Part shown: one piece after another, positions 12,325 through 24,273 of the stretch | Numbering within the stretch: position 1 is the first letter of the stretch | Layout: each line of letters starts with the position of its first letter | NCBI GenBank assembly: GCA_014925825.1 | Contig: JACGCK010000006.1 | Location: 806,001-870,000 of the forward strand | Reading direction: 5' to 3' | Length of the DNA stretch: 64,000 bases | From: Pholiota molesta | Taxonomy: Eukaryota; Basidiomycota; Agaricomycetes; Agaricales; Strophariaceae | Notes under the pieces: generated by a model | Databases searched by the model: none | The model's input: only the letters and a program-made list of their open reading frames with translations | What the model was told of the DNA's origin: nothing | Made by a program: the position numbers and the translations under genes

Positions 12325-12430
12325 GTGGTCTCCTGAGTGCAAGGAAAGAAATGAAATGCGAACCTCATTAGTATACATTAGCTGGGTAAAATAGACGATC
12401 TAGAACAGGTGACGGAGGGTAGAGGCTGTC
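12325..12430. repeat. Direct repeat A, right copy (degenerate HAD 3' end)
   Basis: Diverged copy of 10399-10506. The HAD C-terminus is recognisable but carries an in-frame stop (GTGGTCTCCTGAGTGCAAGG), so it is non-functional. It sits directly between the VPS34 fragment and the 3' end of the bS6m gene. Confidence 0.7.
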
Positions 12431-12480
12431 ATAGGTGTGTTGAGGTATGTGAATGAGATGAAAAACAACGAGGTTGAGCT

Positions 12481-12957
12481 TTAGCTGATGATGTCGGACA
12501 CAATGGGAGCTCGGTGTGCCGTCATGACTTTCTGTCCCTCCACTGAAAGGTCCTCCACTTTGTCGGCCAGCTTAATCACCGTCCATCGTAAAACACGGGG
12601 ATCACGCCGCATAATTCCATTCAGCGACCTCAGCGTTCGTGGGCTAGTGTCGAAGTGCAGCGTCCAGTAACTACAGGAGTGTTAGAGCGCGTCTATCAAC
12701 GGTCACCAGTGGGACTCACTCTCCAACATCCTGCAAAGGACCATGTCGCTTCATGCGCTGAGGAAGCGTTCTCGTGCCCCATGAGTTAATATTTCGGACG
12801 ACACCTCCTTGGTGCATAATATGAGTAGCAGATTGGCGAACTAGTTCACGGATGTGTTGCTGGCACCACCGTCAGTTTGCTCATGTGAAAGTTAGAGATA
12901 CGGACGCACATATGTTGGGACATGGGTGGTAATGCATAGCATTTCGTAGAGCGGCAT
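12481..12957 (-). CDS. MRP17: Mitochondrial small ribosomal subunit protein bS6m
   Basis: Mitoribosomal S6 protein of the 37S/small subunit. Three exons on the minus strand: MPLYEMLCITTHVPTY; QHIRELVRQSATHIMHQGG through RNINSWGTRTLPQRMKRHG to DVGE; and YWTLHFDTSPRTLRSLNGIM with RRDPRVLRWTVIKLADKVED to the end SDIIS. The N-terminal MPLYE and the SPRTLRSLN/MRRDPRVLRW blocks are typical of this family, and the length (about 120 residues) fits. No separate targeting peptide is visible, as in yeast Mrp17. The gene is intact, in contrast to the decayed sequence just downstream of it. Gene symbol follows the yeast name. Confidence 0.85.
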
Positions 12958-13109
12958 TTTGAGAGAGACGTAGACTGGGGAGAGCACAAGTCAACTGCGC
13001 CAACACTGATACTGACCCTGACAAGAAAATCTGACCCAGGGCACGTGACCGAGTACACGCTAATTTTGGACCAATGCCACTTTGCTTCTACTAAGGTAAA
13101 ACTTGTCTG

Positions 13110-13985
13110 TTTTCTATGTATTCTGCGCCACAGAATACTTGAAAGAATGATATCGGTGGACCCCGGGAACGAGGAGATACTGAAAAGGCATCCAGGCGCA
13201 CAAGTTCTGCGAAGAAGCGCTTGGTTGTGCTCGATGAATTCCCCTTGTCTCCGCCGGAGATGCCATGTCTTTCCATTTACAGCGCGGCCCCGGCTGTTCC
13301 TCTCAAACGTCCGCCGTTCATCCAATCATCTGGACCCTAGCATTTCGTGAAAGGCGCCTGATCGTCCCCCGAGCGGCGCTATCTCCGTCGCTGCTTGCAG
13401 TTATGCTTTGGCTTCCAACATACAAACTCCTTGTTCGGCACTCCATGTGCAGAATGTATTCTGTCTCTACCCCGTGTGTTTCAGAAACTTGCCGCTTCCT
13501 CACCCTGCCTTCTCGATTCTCGTGGCCTGGTCGCTGACCGCATGACGCTTCCGATGCTCAAAGAAAGGAATTGCGCAGTCCTAAAATGGCCTCCCATTGA
13601 CGTGTAAGTAGCTTCTATTGGACTCATTTCTCTCCGGTTGTTAGCGCACATCGGGCGACCCAAATATTGGGAACCGGTTTGGGCTCTTCCTGGTCAACGA
13701 ATCAACATTTTGGTCATCCTAGATCCACGGTCGCACAAAATAGGTACTCCAGGGCATTGGCCACAGAAAATAAGCTTGCAGGATATCTCTCGCTTTCTGA
13801 GTGCACGCTCATACGCTAGCTTGAACAGAGTGGAAACCAGGCTGCAACAAATTCAGAAGCTGTCGTATTTGCTTTTTATCTACTTGACGACAAGGCTACA
13901 CATCAGAACAGACTCATCCAGATCCGCCAATCCTTGTGTATCTCTGGCCGGAAGCTCGTCGTCCATCAACTTCTGAGGCCCGGTA
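13110..13985 (+). other. Unassigned stretch with partial coding character
   Basis: After an acceptor-like CCACAG at about 13132, a plus-strand frame without stops runs to about 13340 and reads RRTSSAKKRLVVLDEFPLSP and then SIYSAAPAVPLKRPPF. Beyond it the frame breaks, and later pieces (for example CAVLKWPPIDV followed by GTAAGT at about 13600) look like further exon fragments. I found no start codon in frame and no known domain. It could be a short lineage-specific gene with base errors, or a relic. Confidence 0.2.
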
Positions 13986-14362
13986 TTCTCTGTTATTTGA
14001 CGTCAATTAAACACCTTAAGTAATTCTATTCTCCTTTCATCACTGTCTCTTCTGGGCCTCAGTATCGTCCAGCTTCTCAAAAGCTTTCAATCGCTTTATG
14101 CGGCCATATTCAACAATCTGACCCATGTCCAACACCCGTTCCCCGTCACGATCCAGTCCTATTCTCACCGGGCATTCCAAAGCCATTCTCATTCCGAGAG
14201 TATCGCATCCTCCGAGGCTCCAACATTCTCCCTCCCTTCCTAACATCTGGTACACATTCTGTCGATTATCTCAAATGACACTTTTTCTTATTCGTTGATA
14301 CTAGGTTCCCGCAGAGCACAGATCCTATCATAGGAGAAAAGGAGAAGGGAACACAGGACTCT

Positions 14363-17300
14363 ATGCATCGACCCTCAGCACCATCGTCACCTAAAAACAA
14401 ACCTCCCGCGAGTGTAGCAGCTAAAGAGCCTCAGATGCGGCACGTCAAATATGCATCTATCGATCCCGTATATCGTAAAGCCCAAGGCGCGAAGACTCAC
14501 ACAAGGCGCCGCACCGAGCGCGATGAACCCCACTCTCTCCTCACGCCCCCTCTTACGCCGTCCTCTAGTATCCGGACTACTGCCAGTTCTGATAGCGCCG
14601 CTAGTGTTCGAGTGCAGGCAAACCAGGAATCGAACGAAAATCCAAGCGAAGAGATCTTGGACTCGGACTCAGAATCCACCCGGATTCTATTGGTATGTGT
14701 CAGTTTTTTTGGCGCCGAAGAAGATTTCGTTCTAACATGACCCTTCACAGTTCGAAAATGTCTCTCAAAGTATCACGGTCGCATCCCTCGAATCAGCCAT
14801 CGGCGACGCATTTGCCCACGTTGCCGCGGAGAAAAACGCAGGCGAAGACACTCCTTCGTCCGCGCCACGCGAAATCCTCAAAGGAATAAATCTACGCTTG
14901 CATCGCGACGAAGGCATCGTCCCAATCGTATTTTTCGATGTGCGGGAAGCGAAGCGCGCGAGGGATCTCGTCGAGAACAAACAATTTGATGGATATTTGA
15001 AGAAATGCATCGGCGACAGCGATGGGGAAGAAGACCAATCCACAGGGCTCTCAGCTCGCCTGATCACCCTAGAAGAATTATTCAAGGTAAGCTTTGTCCT
15101 ACGTCGTGCTCTGTCTTACTGATGCACGCCCTTAGATCATTGGCCATTCGCGTTTCTTGGACGGCATCGATGGAGCCTTTTCCTTGAAAGTCCGAAAACT
15201 CCACCGTATAGACAATGACGACGTCCGCACACCAATGGAACACGACACGCCTTTAGGGACAGAACACCAGGAAGAAGAGATCAAGTCCAAACATGCGCAT
15301 GGGTTGCCTGTGACCCGTGGTGGCATCAACAGTGCCATCCTGCAAAGCGTTTTGAAATCCTATGGTAGCATCCGATTCTTCAAATTCACCCGAGAAGAGG
15401 TAGATGAACATGGGGTAAGCTCAAATCACAATCACTTTGGATATTCATCGATCTAAACAAATTGCAGGTCACGTCAATAGTTTATCAAGTTGAATACCAT
15501 GATCTGCGAGACGCAGATACAAGCTACCGGGAGCTCAAAGATCAGAAGCTGTTTGGGATGCACATAACTCTTACAGGCGGGAACGAAGACGTAGAGCTCG
15601 CACCCCAGCAGCAAGGGGACACAGATCCTTTCCCAATACTAGCACCGCGGGAGAGACCTTCATTGGTCTGCCCCTTCGTCCCGCGGGGGCGCACTCCCAT
15701 ATACGGCAGCCTTTCATCTACACCGTCGGCGGTGAAGACACCCCTCATGAACAGCCGACCTCAGATTCCGTCTCACAAACGATCTCTCTGCCAAGCAATC
15801 CTCCTTCTGGAGGAGAAATATCACCAACTTATTTTTACACCACCACACCTTTCGACGTCCTTCCCAATCATAGTAACCTCCAACTGATCCGCCATGATCA
15901 AGCCCCCGTACATGTTCGCGGCCTCGGTTTTTCAGATGGCAGACACGCGTCAGCGATGGCGGCGGCTCCTCATCGTGAAGTGGCCCAGGAGCAGCAGTGG
16001 GAGAACGACACCATGTATCGTTCAGATTGCATCTCGCCGTGCTACGGCCAGGACGGCGCCTGTCATTATTGCCCATCTCGCGGCATCCCACACAACATGG
16101 CTTACAACCCTCCGTTTCCTGCCCAATACGCTTTCCCTCCCCCGCCGCCGCTGACCCCACCTGTCTATTACCCGGGGATAACGAATATGATCAACGTCGT
16201 GCCCACTCCCAGCCCGACTACTATTCTTGGGTACGAGTATATGGACCATCACATGCAGCCTGCGCCCCACGCTGGGGCTTGGGGATACGACCCCGCCATT
16301 GCAGCGGTAGGCCCGGGTGTGAACGCCCCTTCCCCAGCACCCTTTTTCCTTCGGGAAGAAGCTCTTCCCAGTCACGCAAGGGGGCTTCATCCCATTGTCT
16401 ACACCCGCTTTCCTAGTGCCTCGCATGTGAACCAGAACCAGCAGCGGCTGCAACTAGAAGCTCCCCAGCCAAACACCTCGCAAAATATGTATTCTCCTCC
16501 GTTCTCGGCACCTCCCTCTATGTCACCTTCGAGTCACGCAGCGCCATTGGTGTCCACTGAGTCGACCCCTTCGACACTCCAGCCTGGCAGCTCAACCCAC
16601 GATAACAACCAGCTGAACCTCGAGAGGATCATCAGCGGCATGGATACACGCACTACTGTCATGATCAAAAATATTCCGAACAAAATGAGCGACTCAGATC
16701 TCGAGGCGTACATCGGGAAAGTCTGCCCTCACAGGATTGACTTCTTATATCTTCGTATGGACTTTAAAAATGGTTAGTAATTATTTCTTGTTTTCCATCA
16801 CTAACACCCAATACTAATCAACCTTCGACTAGGGTGTAACGTTGGCTATGCATTCGTCAACTTCATAAAGGTTGAGGACCTGCTGCACTTCGCGAGGGAA
16901 CGATTGGGAGCAAAATGGTGAGAGCTCAAGAGGCAATTTATATCATTCTTCTCAAAATTTATGGATGCGCGATTATTAGGAACATGTTCTCTTCCGAGAA
17001 AGTATTGCAAATGAGCTATGCGAATTACCAGTAAGTCTGTCGTCATGTTTATCAAACGTTACAGTCTCTAAGCAGCTATATTTTTTACAGAGGAAAAGAG
17101 GCATTAGTCGAGAAATTTAAGAACTCCGCAATTATGGATGAACGCGAATCCTGGAGGCCTAGGATTTTCTTCTCCGCTGGACCTAACGAGGGGTACCCCG
17201 AGCCCTTCCCGGCCCCCACTCACATCCGTCGCAAGGAACGCAGCTCTTACAACAGAGGCACGCTCTTCCCCCCTGGGATCAACAGCCACAGCATGGCTTC

Positions 17301-17493
17301 TCACTCGCAGAACACGGCTCCTCGACGTTATCATCACGACGACGCGCCACGCGTTATACCTCAACGAGGCGTTGGTGGGCCGCGCTACCAAGCGCATGCG
17401 CATGATCGCGAACAGGATGACGGCGGCGAGTTGAGGCGAAGCGATAGGATGTTGACATTCAGAGCAACTTCGAATCAACGAGCCGCCCGTTAG
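14363..17493 (+). CDS. Mei2-like RNA-binding protein (C-terminal RRM)
   Basis: Cytoplasmic or nuclear RNA-binding protein of the Mei2/AML type, which in fission yeast controls entry into meiosis. The N-terminal 200 residues have no clear domain but contain two degenerate RRM-like parts (FENVSQSITVASLESAIGDA; IVPIVFFDVREAKRA). A long Pro/Ser-rich middle follows, then the Mei2-type RRM: TTVMIKNIPNKMSDSDLEAY, then DFLYLRMDFKNG, GCNVGYAFVNFIKVEDLLHF and a short exon NMFSSEKVLQMSYANYQ, ending in an Arg-rich tail. Seven or so introns. The frame shifts at the CCC run 15632-15634: upstream QQQGDTDPF and downstream NTSTAGETFIGLPLRPAG fit only with one extra base. The RRM assignment is strong; a meiotic role is inference. 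Confidence 0.85.
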
Positions 17494-19197
17494 GCTGAAA
17501 AACAACATAATTTCATGTCTTGATCCTTGTTTTCAACTGTCCCATAAATATCGATCGCTTTCCGGATTTCTGATTCCCGTGTTTATAGAAATTATAATGT
17601 TGTTGATTACTTATGCCAGGATTTTGATGTACGTGCTTGTGGTCGGTCGATCTTTCATCTGTTCGGGCTCTTCTTTCTATATTCTATCGCCATTTACATC
17701 CATGCTTCCATTGTTAATCTACCTTGTCCTCCAAATCATATACAAATTCTATGTTCTCAATGAAGTTTGAGTTCAAGTTGTGACAGTAAGGGCATGCACC
17801 TTTTAGATTGTTTCCGTCTTGCTGAAAGAAATCGGATCGCGACGGAACTATGTATGTAGCTCAATCTGAGCTGAATAGAAGTACTTCGAGTCTTCGACAT
17901 TTCATCCAAGGAATGAGAAGCAAGCATCGCTTAGATGGATGCGCATCCATGTATTTTCTTGCGCGCTGGGAGGCCAACTAGCAATTGCGCTGACCCACCG
18001 CTAAATTTAGCCGTAAGACTTGTTGGCTCTCGTATATCGCCACCATTCACAATTGAAGAATTAGAATCAGGCCAAAAATCTGAAATCAAGACCTACACCC
18101 TCATGGAGGCAAGATGACTGGTCCGTGAGCTGAAAGTAATTCGTAAACATTGAACAATGAACGATGAAAATAAATCGTAAAGTTTAATGCAGACTAACTT
18201 GCGTGTAATACGGGCTGATGTTTGCAAATATTGAGTAGTGCTTCGTGCTGTTAAGACTTCTCAGGAAGCGAGTGAAAATTGAAATCCTAAGTACTACTAT
18301 GCTATCGATGGACCGTGAACGAAATGATCCGAGGTGTTTTATAATAAAAGGGCGGATAGAATCACGGTAGCAAGCACCGGTTCCCATAAGCGCTCAGTGA
18401 CCTAGTCTGACCATTCATGTGCATGAACGCCCAAGTGGGAACACTCCAGTATTCAAATTTCAATATTTCAATTGCGACACGATTCGAGTCGGTCGTCGAA
18501 CGTTTGGTTCTATTGGAGAGTTGCGCAAGCAGTGGTCAAGAAATAAACTCATGATCAGGAGTGGTTATTTTGAGAGCATGATTTAAATTTGATAGCAATA
18601 TCAGGAGTCTCGCAAGAAGCGGGGAACTCGTTTAGTGCAGATTACGTAAGTGATGTGTACCTATAAATAACACAGCACCATCGAAACACATACTACGCGC
18701 TTTGGTCATTCAACGTGGTGATGCTACATACCTGCATTTTACCAAATTCTACCTCTATGTCCACGCTATTTCAAGGTCTCTCCACAGATTGAAATTACTG
18801 AAATTCAAAATAGGTCATCTGGCATGTGCTCACCTGGTTCTGCCAGCGGGCTGCTCACTGTTGACTGGCTTTATTGCCTGATCAACCTTTGGTGTTAGGA
18901 AATTCAGGTCGCTTAGTATCTCTATATTTAAGTGAACCTCCCATCTCTTTAGGTATACCCCTGGGATAGTTGGTCTCCCCTTATCCGAAAGGGAGTACGG
19001 CCATGTTGCGCGGTTATTCATGAAGTGTTGCCGCATGAGCCGAAGCTATAAACGAAGGGAACTTCTCGCACCCCGTACAGATAGGGTAGGGTGTCTACAT
19101 ATATTAGACTTACACGCCACCTGCCGAAAATTCGCCTCTTGCCTCTGCTCTTTCCACCCCCTGTTCATCTCTCCCACCGTCGAGCCACTTCCGACAA
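17494..19197. other. Intergenic, 1.7 kb
   Basis: No ORF with recognisable product and no repeat seen. A TATA-like CTATAAATAA lies at about 18661, some 540 bases ahead of the transporter gene, too far to be its obvious core promoter; it may belong to a non-coding transcript. AT-rich throughout. Confidence 0.4.
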
Positions 19198-20800
19198 TGG
19201 CGTACGTAGAGCCACCCAGCACAATGAGGCCGGATGAGGTCGCCTACCTGTTTGTTCAGCATGGTATTAAGAAGCACAATGACCGCTACGAATCAATCTT
19301 TATGAAAGCTGTAAGTGCTTATTCATACTATCTAATGGGATGTGTAATCGGGCTCATATCGTTCAGTTTATGGCCGGCGCGATGCTCTCCTTCGGAGGCT
19401 TGCTCTCGGAGGTCCTGCAAGGAGGAGCAGCAGGACTAACCGCCTCGAACCCAGGCATAGTCAAGGTCCTGGGAGGTTTTGTGTTCCCAGTTGGTTTGGT
19501 GATGTTCGTCCTCCCACATTTGTCAGTGACTGCGGGATATGATACTGACTGCGGGAAACCTGTAGGATTATCCTTCAAGGACAAGAGCTTTTAACGAGTA
19601 ATATGATGGTGAATTGACGGTCTAAATTAAGGCCAATGCATTTTCGGGCGCTCATGCATTAGTTGGGTAGATTTTCCCCATGGCTGTCGCTACCCGCTCT
19701 ATTCCATTGTGGAGCTTGCCCCTCAATTGGCTTATAGGTCAGCCTTTGATTAAAATGAACAACGAACACTGCAAATCTGATCTATAAATTTTTTTAGTGT
19801 TCTTCGGAAATCTAGCTGGAAGTCTCTTTTTTGCCGCTATTATCACTCACTGTAAGGCCGCCTATATATCAAGTGCATCAGGAAGTTCATTCTGCACTAT
19901 ATAGATTCTGGAATCGTTTCTACGGACCCATACGCGACATTTATTAAGAATTTTGCAATGTGAGTAGTACTCGAGTCTGGACAACTTCCTAACATTCTTT
20001 AATAAATGTCTGCCTTTCAGTCACAAAGCCCACGATCCCCAATGGCACCAGATTTTCTTGCGAGGAATTGGGTGCAACTGGCTGGTATCGGTCGCAGTAT
20101 GGGTATGCCTCGAATCAATTTTAACTCGTTCAGGCCTTCTGACTGCAACATAATTATAGCAAGCAGCAGGGGCTAGAGACACGATATCTAAAGTAAGAAA
20201 TTATTAAGTCGTTGGATCAGTAAAGTCCTATCTAACATTTCTGCCAGATATTTGCAACCTGGATTCCTATTTGGGTGCGCCCTTCGCTTAGGAAAGAACG
20301 CTATTATCTGATTTTGTGTGTGTGTGCTCTCGTCTTTTAGGTTTTCGTGGCTTGCGGATTTGATCACGGTAAGGGACCTAATTTGGGCGGCCCTTTGAAA
20401 CCATTTTCCTGATTATATATCCTTTTAGTTGTGGCCAATATGTTCTCAGTCCCTCTAGGAATCATGTTTGGCGCTGATGTGAGTATCGGTTATTGTTCAA
20501 ACAAGTTTCCAGGTCGACGCCTGACTCCCCTCTTCAGCTTAGTGTTGCTGCGTATATCCGCAAGTAAGTTTGATTCGCCAGCATACGTTCAACTGACCAA
20601 CCTTCTGCACACACAGATCACTAATTGCCTCACTCATCGGAAACATCGTGGGCGCGTTATTTGTGGCTCTGCCTGCTACATACATGTATCTCGGAGATTA
20701 CAGAGCCGGCGGACTTCGGACCACGGAAGAGGGTGAGGCTTTGGAAGTGCCAGCAGGCGGCTCGGTCGCAAGTGACAATGGCGACAAGAAGCGTGGATAA
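19198..20800 (+). CDS. Formate/nitrite transporter family (FNT) membrane protein
   Basis: Pentameric-channel-type anion transporter for formate, nitrite or similar small monocarboxylates. About nine exons. Start MAYVEPPSTMRPDEVAYLF; family blocks include FMAGAMLSFGGLLSEVLQGG, GQELLTSNMM, FPMAVATRSIPLWSLPLNW, VFFGNLAGSLFFAAIITHY, CNWLVSVAVW, TWIPIWVFVACGFDHVVANM and IASLIGNIVGALFVALPAT. Six hydrophobic segments, as expected, and a hydrophilic tail ending GDKKRG. The exon ending PVGLVMFVLPHL uses the only in-frame donor (GTCAGT), which leaves about four extra residues before LQGQELL compared with the usual spacing; this may be a small real insertion or a mis-splice. Intact frame. Substrate not decidable from sequence. 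Confidence 0.85.
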
Positions 20801-21242
20801 GGCTATGCTAGAGTTTTCAAGCAACAATTCCATACTACTTGACTATCTACTTCATGAAAATTATGCCGTTAATCAAGCTTGTGCTACGCTGATTACTATC
20901 GCCATCGTATGGCTAGCGCTTACCTCGCTTGTGTGGCCTTCAGCTTTGCGTTTCTAAGACGGGCGTTTAAACTCAGTCTTGATCACCAATACGTCACCAC
21001 ACTAGCTGCTGTACAACAGCCTCATTTCCGTCCTTAGTATCCTTAGACTCATCTTCGACTTCGGGGCCAGCGGTAGTAATCGCAATCAAAAACTTATTGG
21101 ACTCAAATGCCGAAGCAAACTGTAATTAGATCGAACTTCGGCCAAGCTCGACTCGGAACCAAACCTGTTCAAGAATCAAGAGTTCAATGACTGGGCAGTA
21201 ATTGTCTTATTGTGAGGAGTTACATGTTACATGTTACAATAC

Positions 21243-21390
21243 ATAAAACAACGCGCACGGTCAGTCCCAACAGCATTTCTTGTTCATCTTGCAGCTGCGT
21301 GTGTCCACCTGTGTCCACTCCAAGTCAGTGCGCTCAACAGATTTTATGGTGCAAACTTGGACAAAACTTGAACATAGGGCAGCCTTCAAG
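21243..21390. repeat. Direct repeat B, left copy (relic of F-box gene tail)
   Basis: This stretch aligns with 24318-24426 in the same orientation, near 80 percent over its first 65 bases by eye, with an extra stretch of about 35 bases in the middle. Shared anchors: GTCAGTCC.AA.AGCATTTC.T, CGTTCATC/TGTTCATC, TCAACAG.TTTT.TGG and AACATAGGGCA.CCTTC. The right copy is the 3' part of the F-box gene; the left copy is a non-coding fragment lying just upstream of the histidyl-tRNA synthetase. Confidence 0.7.
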
Positions 21391-21504
21391 TTCTGAATCT
21401 CAGCCGATTGTCCGTCCCGGCACGTGATGCAGAATGCACGAGTCATTCCCGTGAATTCACCCCCATGACCGACGACGACGGAAAAAGATAGTAGATACGG
21501 CTGG

Positions 21505-23846
21505 ATGTTCTCTGCTTTTTCTCGACATCCACCATCTCTACGCTCTGTAACATCACATTGTCGCGCTTTTACTGTTGTCAAGCACACAGCCCTATTCGAT
21601 CTTAAATTTCGTCTGATCAATTCGAGAGGAAACCATACCTCCATCGACAGCTTATCGCCAATACCCAACATCCCCGTTCATATCATGGCATCGACGGCTG
21701 AACTCGAAGCACAGATTGCGACTACCTCCGCCCAGTTCAACGAGCTACGTCTCGCAGGCGCCCCAGTGGACGAAGTGAAGAAGACTCTATCCGAATTGAA
21801 GAAGGCGCTTGCCATGGCCAAGGGAGCTGCCGGAGTGCGGGAGAAGAAAGAGACAAAGGAGGCGGGCGCTGCTCCCGCTGCTGGCCCGGAGAAGAAAAAG
21901 GAAAGGCTATTATTGAAGACAGCCAAGGTGCCACATCTTTAGTAAATCTCTCTGTCATCTACCTATTAAACAGCAATCTGCACTAGGGAACACGGGACTA
22001 TGGCCCTGCAGAGACAGCGTGCCGTGCACACATCGAAACCACCATTCGTAAAGTCTTCACATCCTTCGGTGGCTCCGAGCTCGATACCCCCGTCTTCGAG
22101 CGCAAAGACGTGCTCACAGACAAGTACGGCGAAGATGCCAAGCTCATCTTCGACCTTCAAGACCAGGGAGGCGAGCAGCTGGCTCTGCGCTACGACCACA
22201 CCGTACCTCTCGCTCGGTGGTTGGCTATGACCCGCGGTGGTGGAGAGGGTATAGGGGGCAAGCTCTGGCAGATCGGCAAAGTATACAGGCGAGATCAACC
22301 GGTTATGAGCAAAGGACGAATGAGGAGTTTATGCAGGCGGTTAGTTTTCTTGTTTTCAGTTCATGATCGAGCGTCGCTGATCGAGTTTTCAGGACTTTGA
22401 TATCGCAGGAACTTGGGATCCTATGATCGCTGACGCGGAGCTGCTTAGTGTGGTGTGTACAGTACTCGGGAAGCTGGATGTTGGCGAATTCACCATCAAG
22501 GTCCGCCTTTCTCTATCCACCCACGCAGCCACCTCACGATAACTCCATCGACAGCTCAATCACCGAAAAATACTCGACGGCATCTTTGAAGTGTGCGGTG
22601 TCCCCACAGAGAAGATCAGGAGCATCTCCTCTGCAGTTGACAAGCTCGACAAGGTTCGTTTTGCTTCTCTGAGACAATCTATCGAATATACCGCTGAAAA
22701 TCATCACAAAGCTTCCTTGGTCTGAAGTTCGCAAAGAAATGACAGACGAGAAGGGCCTCGATGGTGCGATCGCGGACCGCATTGGCGAATACGTCAAGTA
22801 CAAGGGAGGCCCTGAGCTACTGGCACAATTAGAAGCCGACGCGAAGCTCACCGCCAACAAGAGTGCGACGCAAGGCCTTGCCGATATGAAAATCCTGTTT
22901 TCGCTCCTTCGAGCTTACGACTTGTTAGAACGGGTATGTTTATTTCCCATCACACCAGGCATGAAACTCAAGAATACAGATTTCATTTGATCTCTCCCTC
23001 GCTCGAGGTCTGGACTACTACACTGGCATCATCTACGAGGCCGTCGTGGAAGCCAGTGCGCCGCCCGCATTCAAGGCTGCGAACGCCTTCGCCACTGCCC
23101 CGACGCCACAACTACCCCAGCATCACCCACCACGCCAGCGCCCAAAGACAAGAAAAAGCCCAAGAAAGCCCACACCGCCGAAGACGAGGAGCCGGAAGTA
23201 GACGAGTCGCAGATTGGAGTGGGCTCAATTGCGGCGGGAGGGCGATATGACGGGCTCGTGGGCTCGTTCCTCGCAGGCGCTGCAGGCGTCGACCCAGCTT
23301 CGAAGGAGGGGCGGAAGACGATGACGATCGGCGGCGTGGTCGGGATCCCGTGTGTGGGAGTAAGCATCGGGATGGATAGGGTGTTTGCGCTGCTGTGGCC
23401 AAAGTGGGTCGAGCGCGGCGGGCGGACGAAGGAGACTATGGTCTTTGTGATGAGTGCGGGGGATGGGCTGTTGGAGGAACGAGTGGGGCTTGTGAAGGAG
23501 CTGAGAGAGGCAGGGATCAAGGTGCGTCGTGTTTGCATCGTCTGCCATGTTCCTGCCATGTTTCATTCACTGACCATATATTGCAGAGCGACTTCTTGGC
23601 CAAGTCGAAGCCCAAGCTTTCTGCCCAGTTCGCAGCTGGGGAGAAGGATGAAGTGCCATTCGCTATTATTCTGGCACGGAGGAGCTCGCAGCTGGGCTCG
23701 TTACCGTTAAGGAGCAGAAATGGGAATTCGTAGATGGTAAGAAGGTGAAGATCGAGAGTGCGGATAAGGGCACGCAGGTGAAGCGCTCTGAGCTTGCGGC
23801 GTGGCTAAAAGCAACCGACGTATGGAAAGCCTCAGCCAGCGAGTAG
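21505..23846 (+). CDS. HTS1: Histidyl-tRNA synthetase, probably cytosolic and mitochondrial
   Basis: Class II synthetase charging tRNA-His. The first ATG (21505) gives a 60-residue Arg/Ser/His-rich, acid-poor leader ([14 protein letters not shown]...) that looks like a mitochondrial presequence; an in-frame second ATG at 21685 begins [20 protein letters not shown], a WHEP-like helical hairpin. Then GTRDYGP, motif 1 region [41 protein letters not shown], motif 2 GRMREFMQ-DFDIAG, the His-specific block [18 protein letters not shown], and motif 3 region [13 protein letters not shown]. The C-terminal anticodon domain ends in [14 protein letters not shown]. Two apparent -1 frameshifts: GG at 22324-22325 inside motif 2, and the C run 23098-23101. 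Both would break an essential gene, so they are probably sequence errors. Confidence 0.9.
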
Positions 23847-24273
23847 ACGAAATGACATTCAGAGTTGCAGGAGATGATATATAACGGGTGTCGATGATTG
23901 CAGTCGCGGAGGGGTATTTCATTTTATTTATTGTTCCCTGGTGTTCTCAACTCAAACAAGGCTCAACGTTCCATTCGATAGAAATATATCCATTTACGCA
24001 TTTCTCCTATTTCCCTTCGTGTCACAATCCATTCAGTCCTTAAGCGCTCACTCTGGCCTTCAAACCAACTCCAATTGCATCACGTCAGTCAAATATCTAG
24101 ATATTCAAACTGCCCAACATCATTCGACTGTGTACTCCGTGCCCAGACATTCTTCTGGCGTTGTCCTATTGCGATGGTTACACTATACATGAGGACCAGA
24201 AACAGCTTGGGATTATCCAAAGTACATAATCGACACGGATTCCAGATGACGGGTACCCCGCTTGACCTTGATG

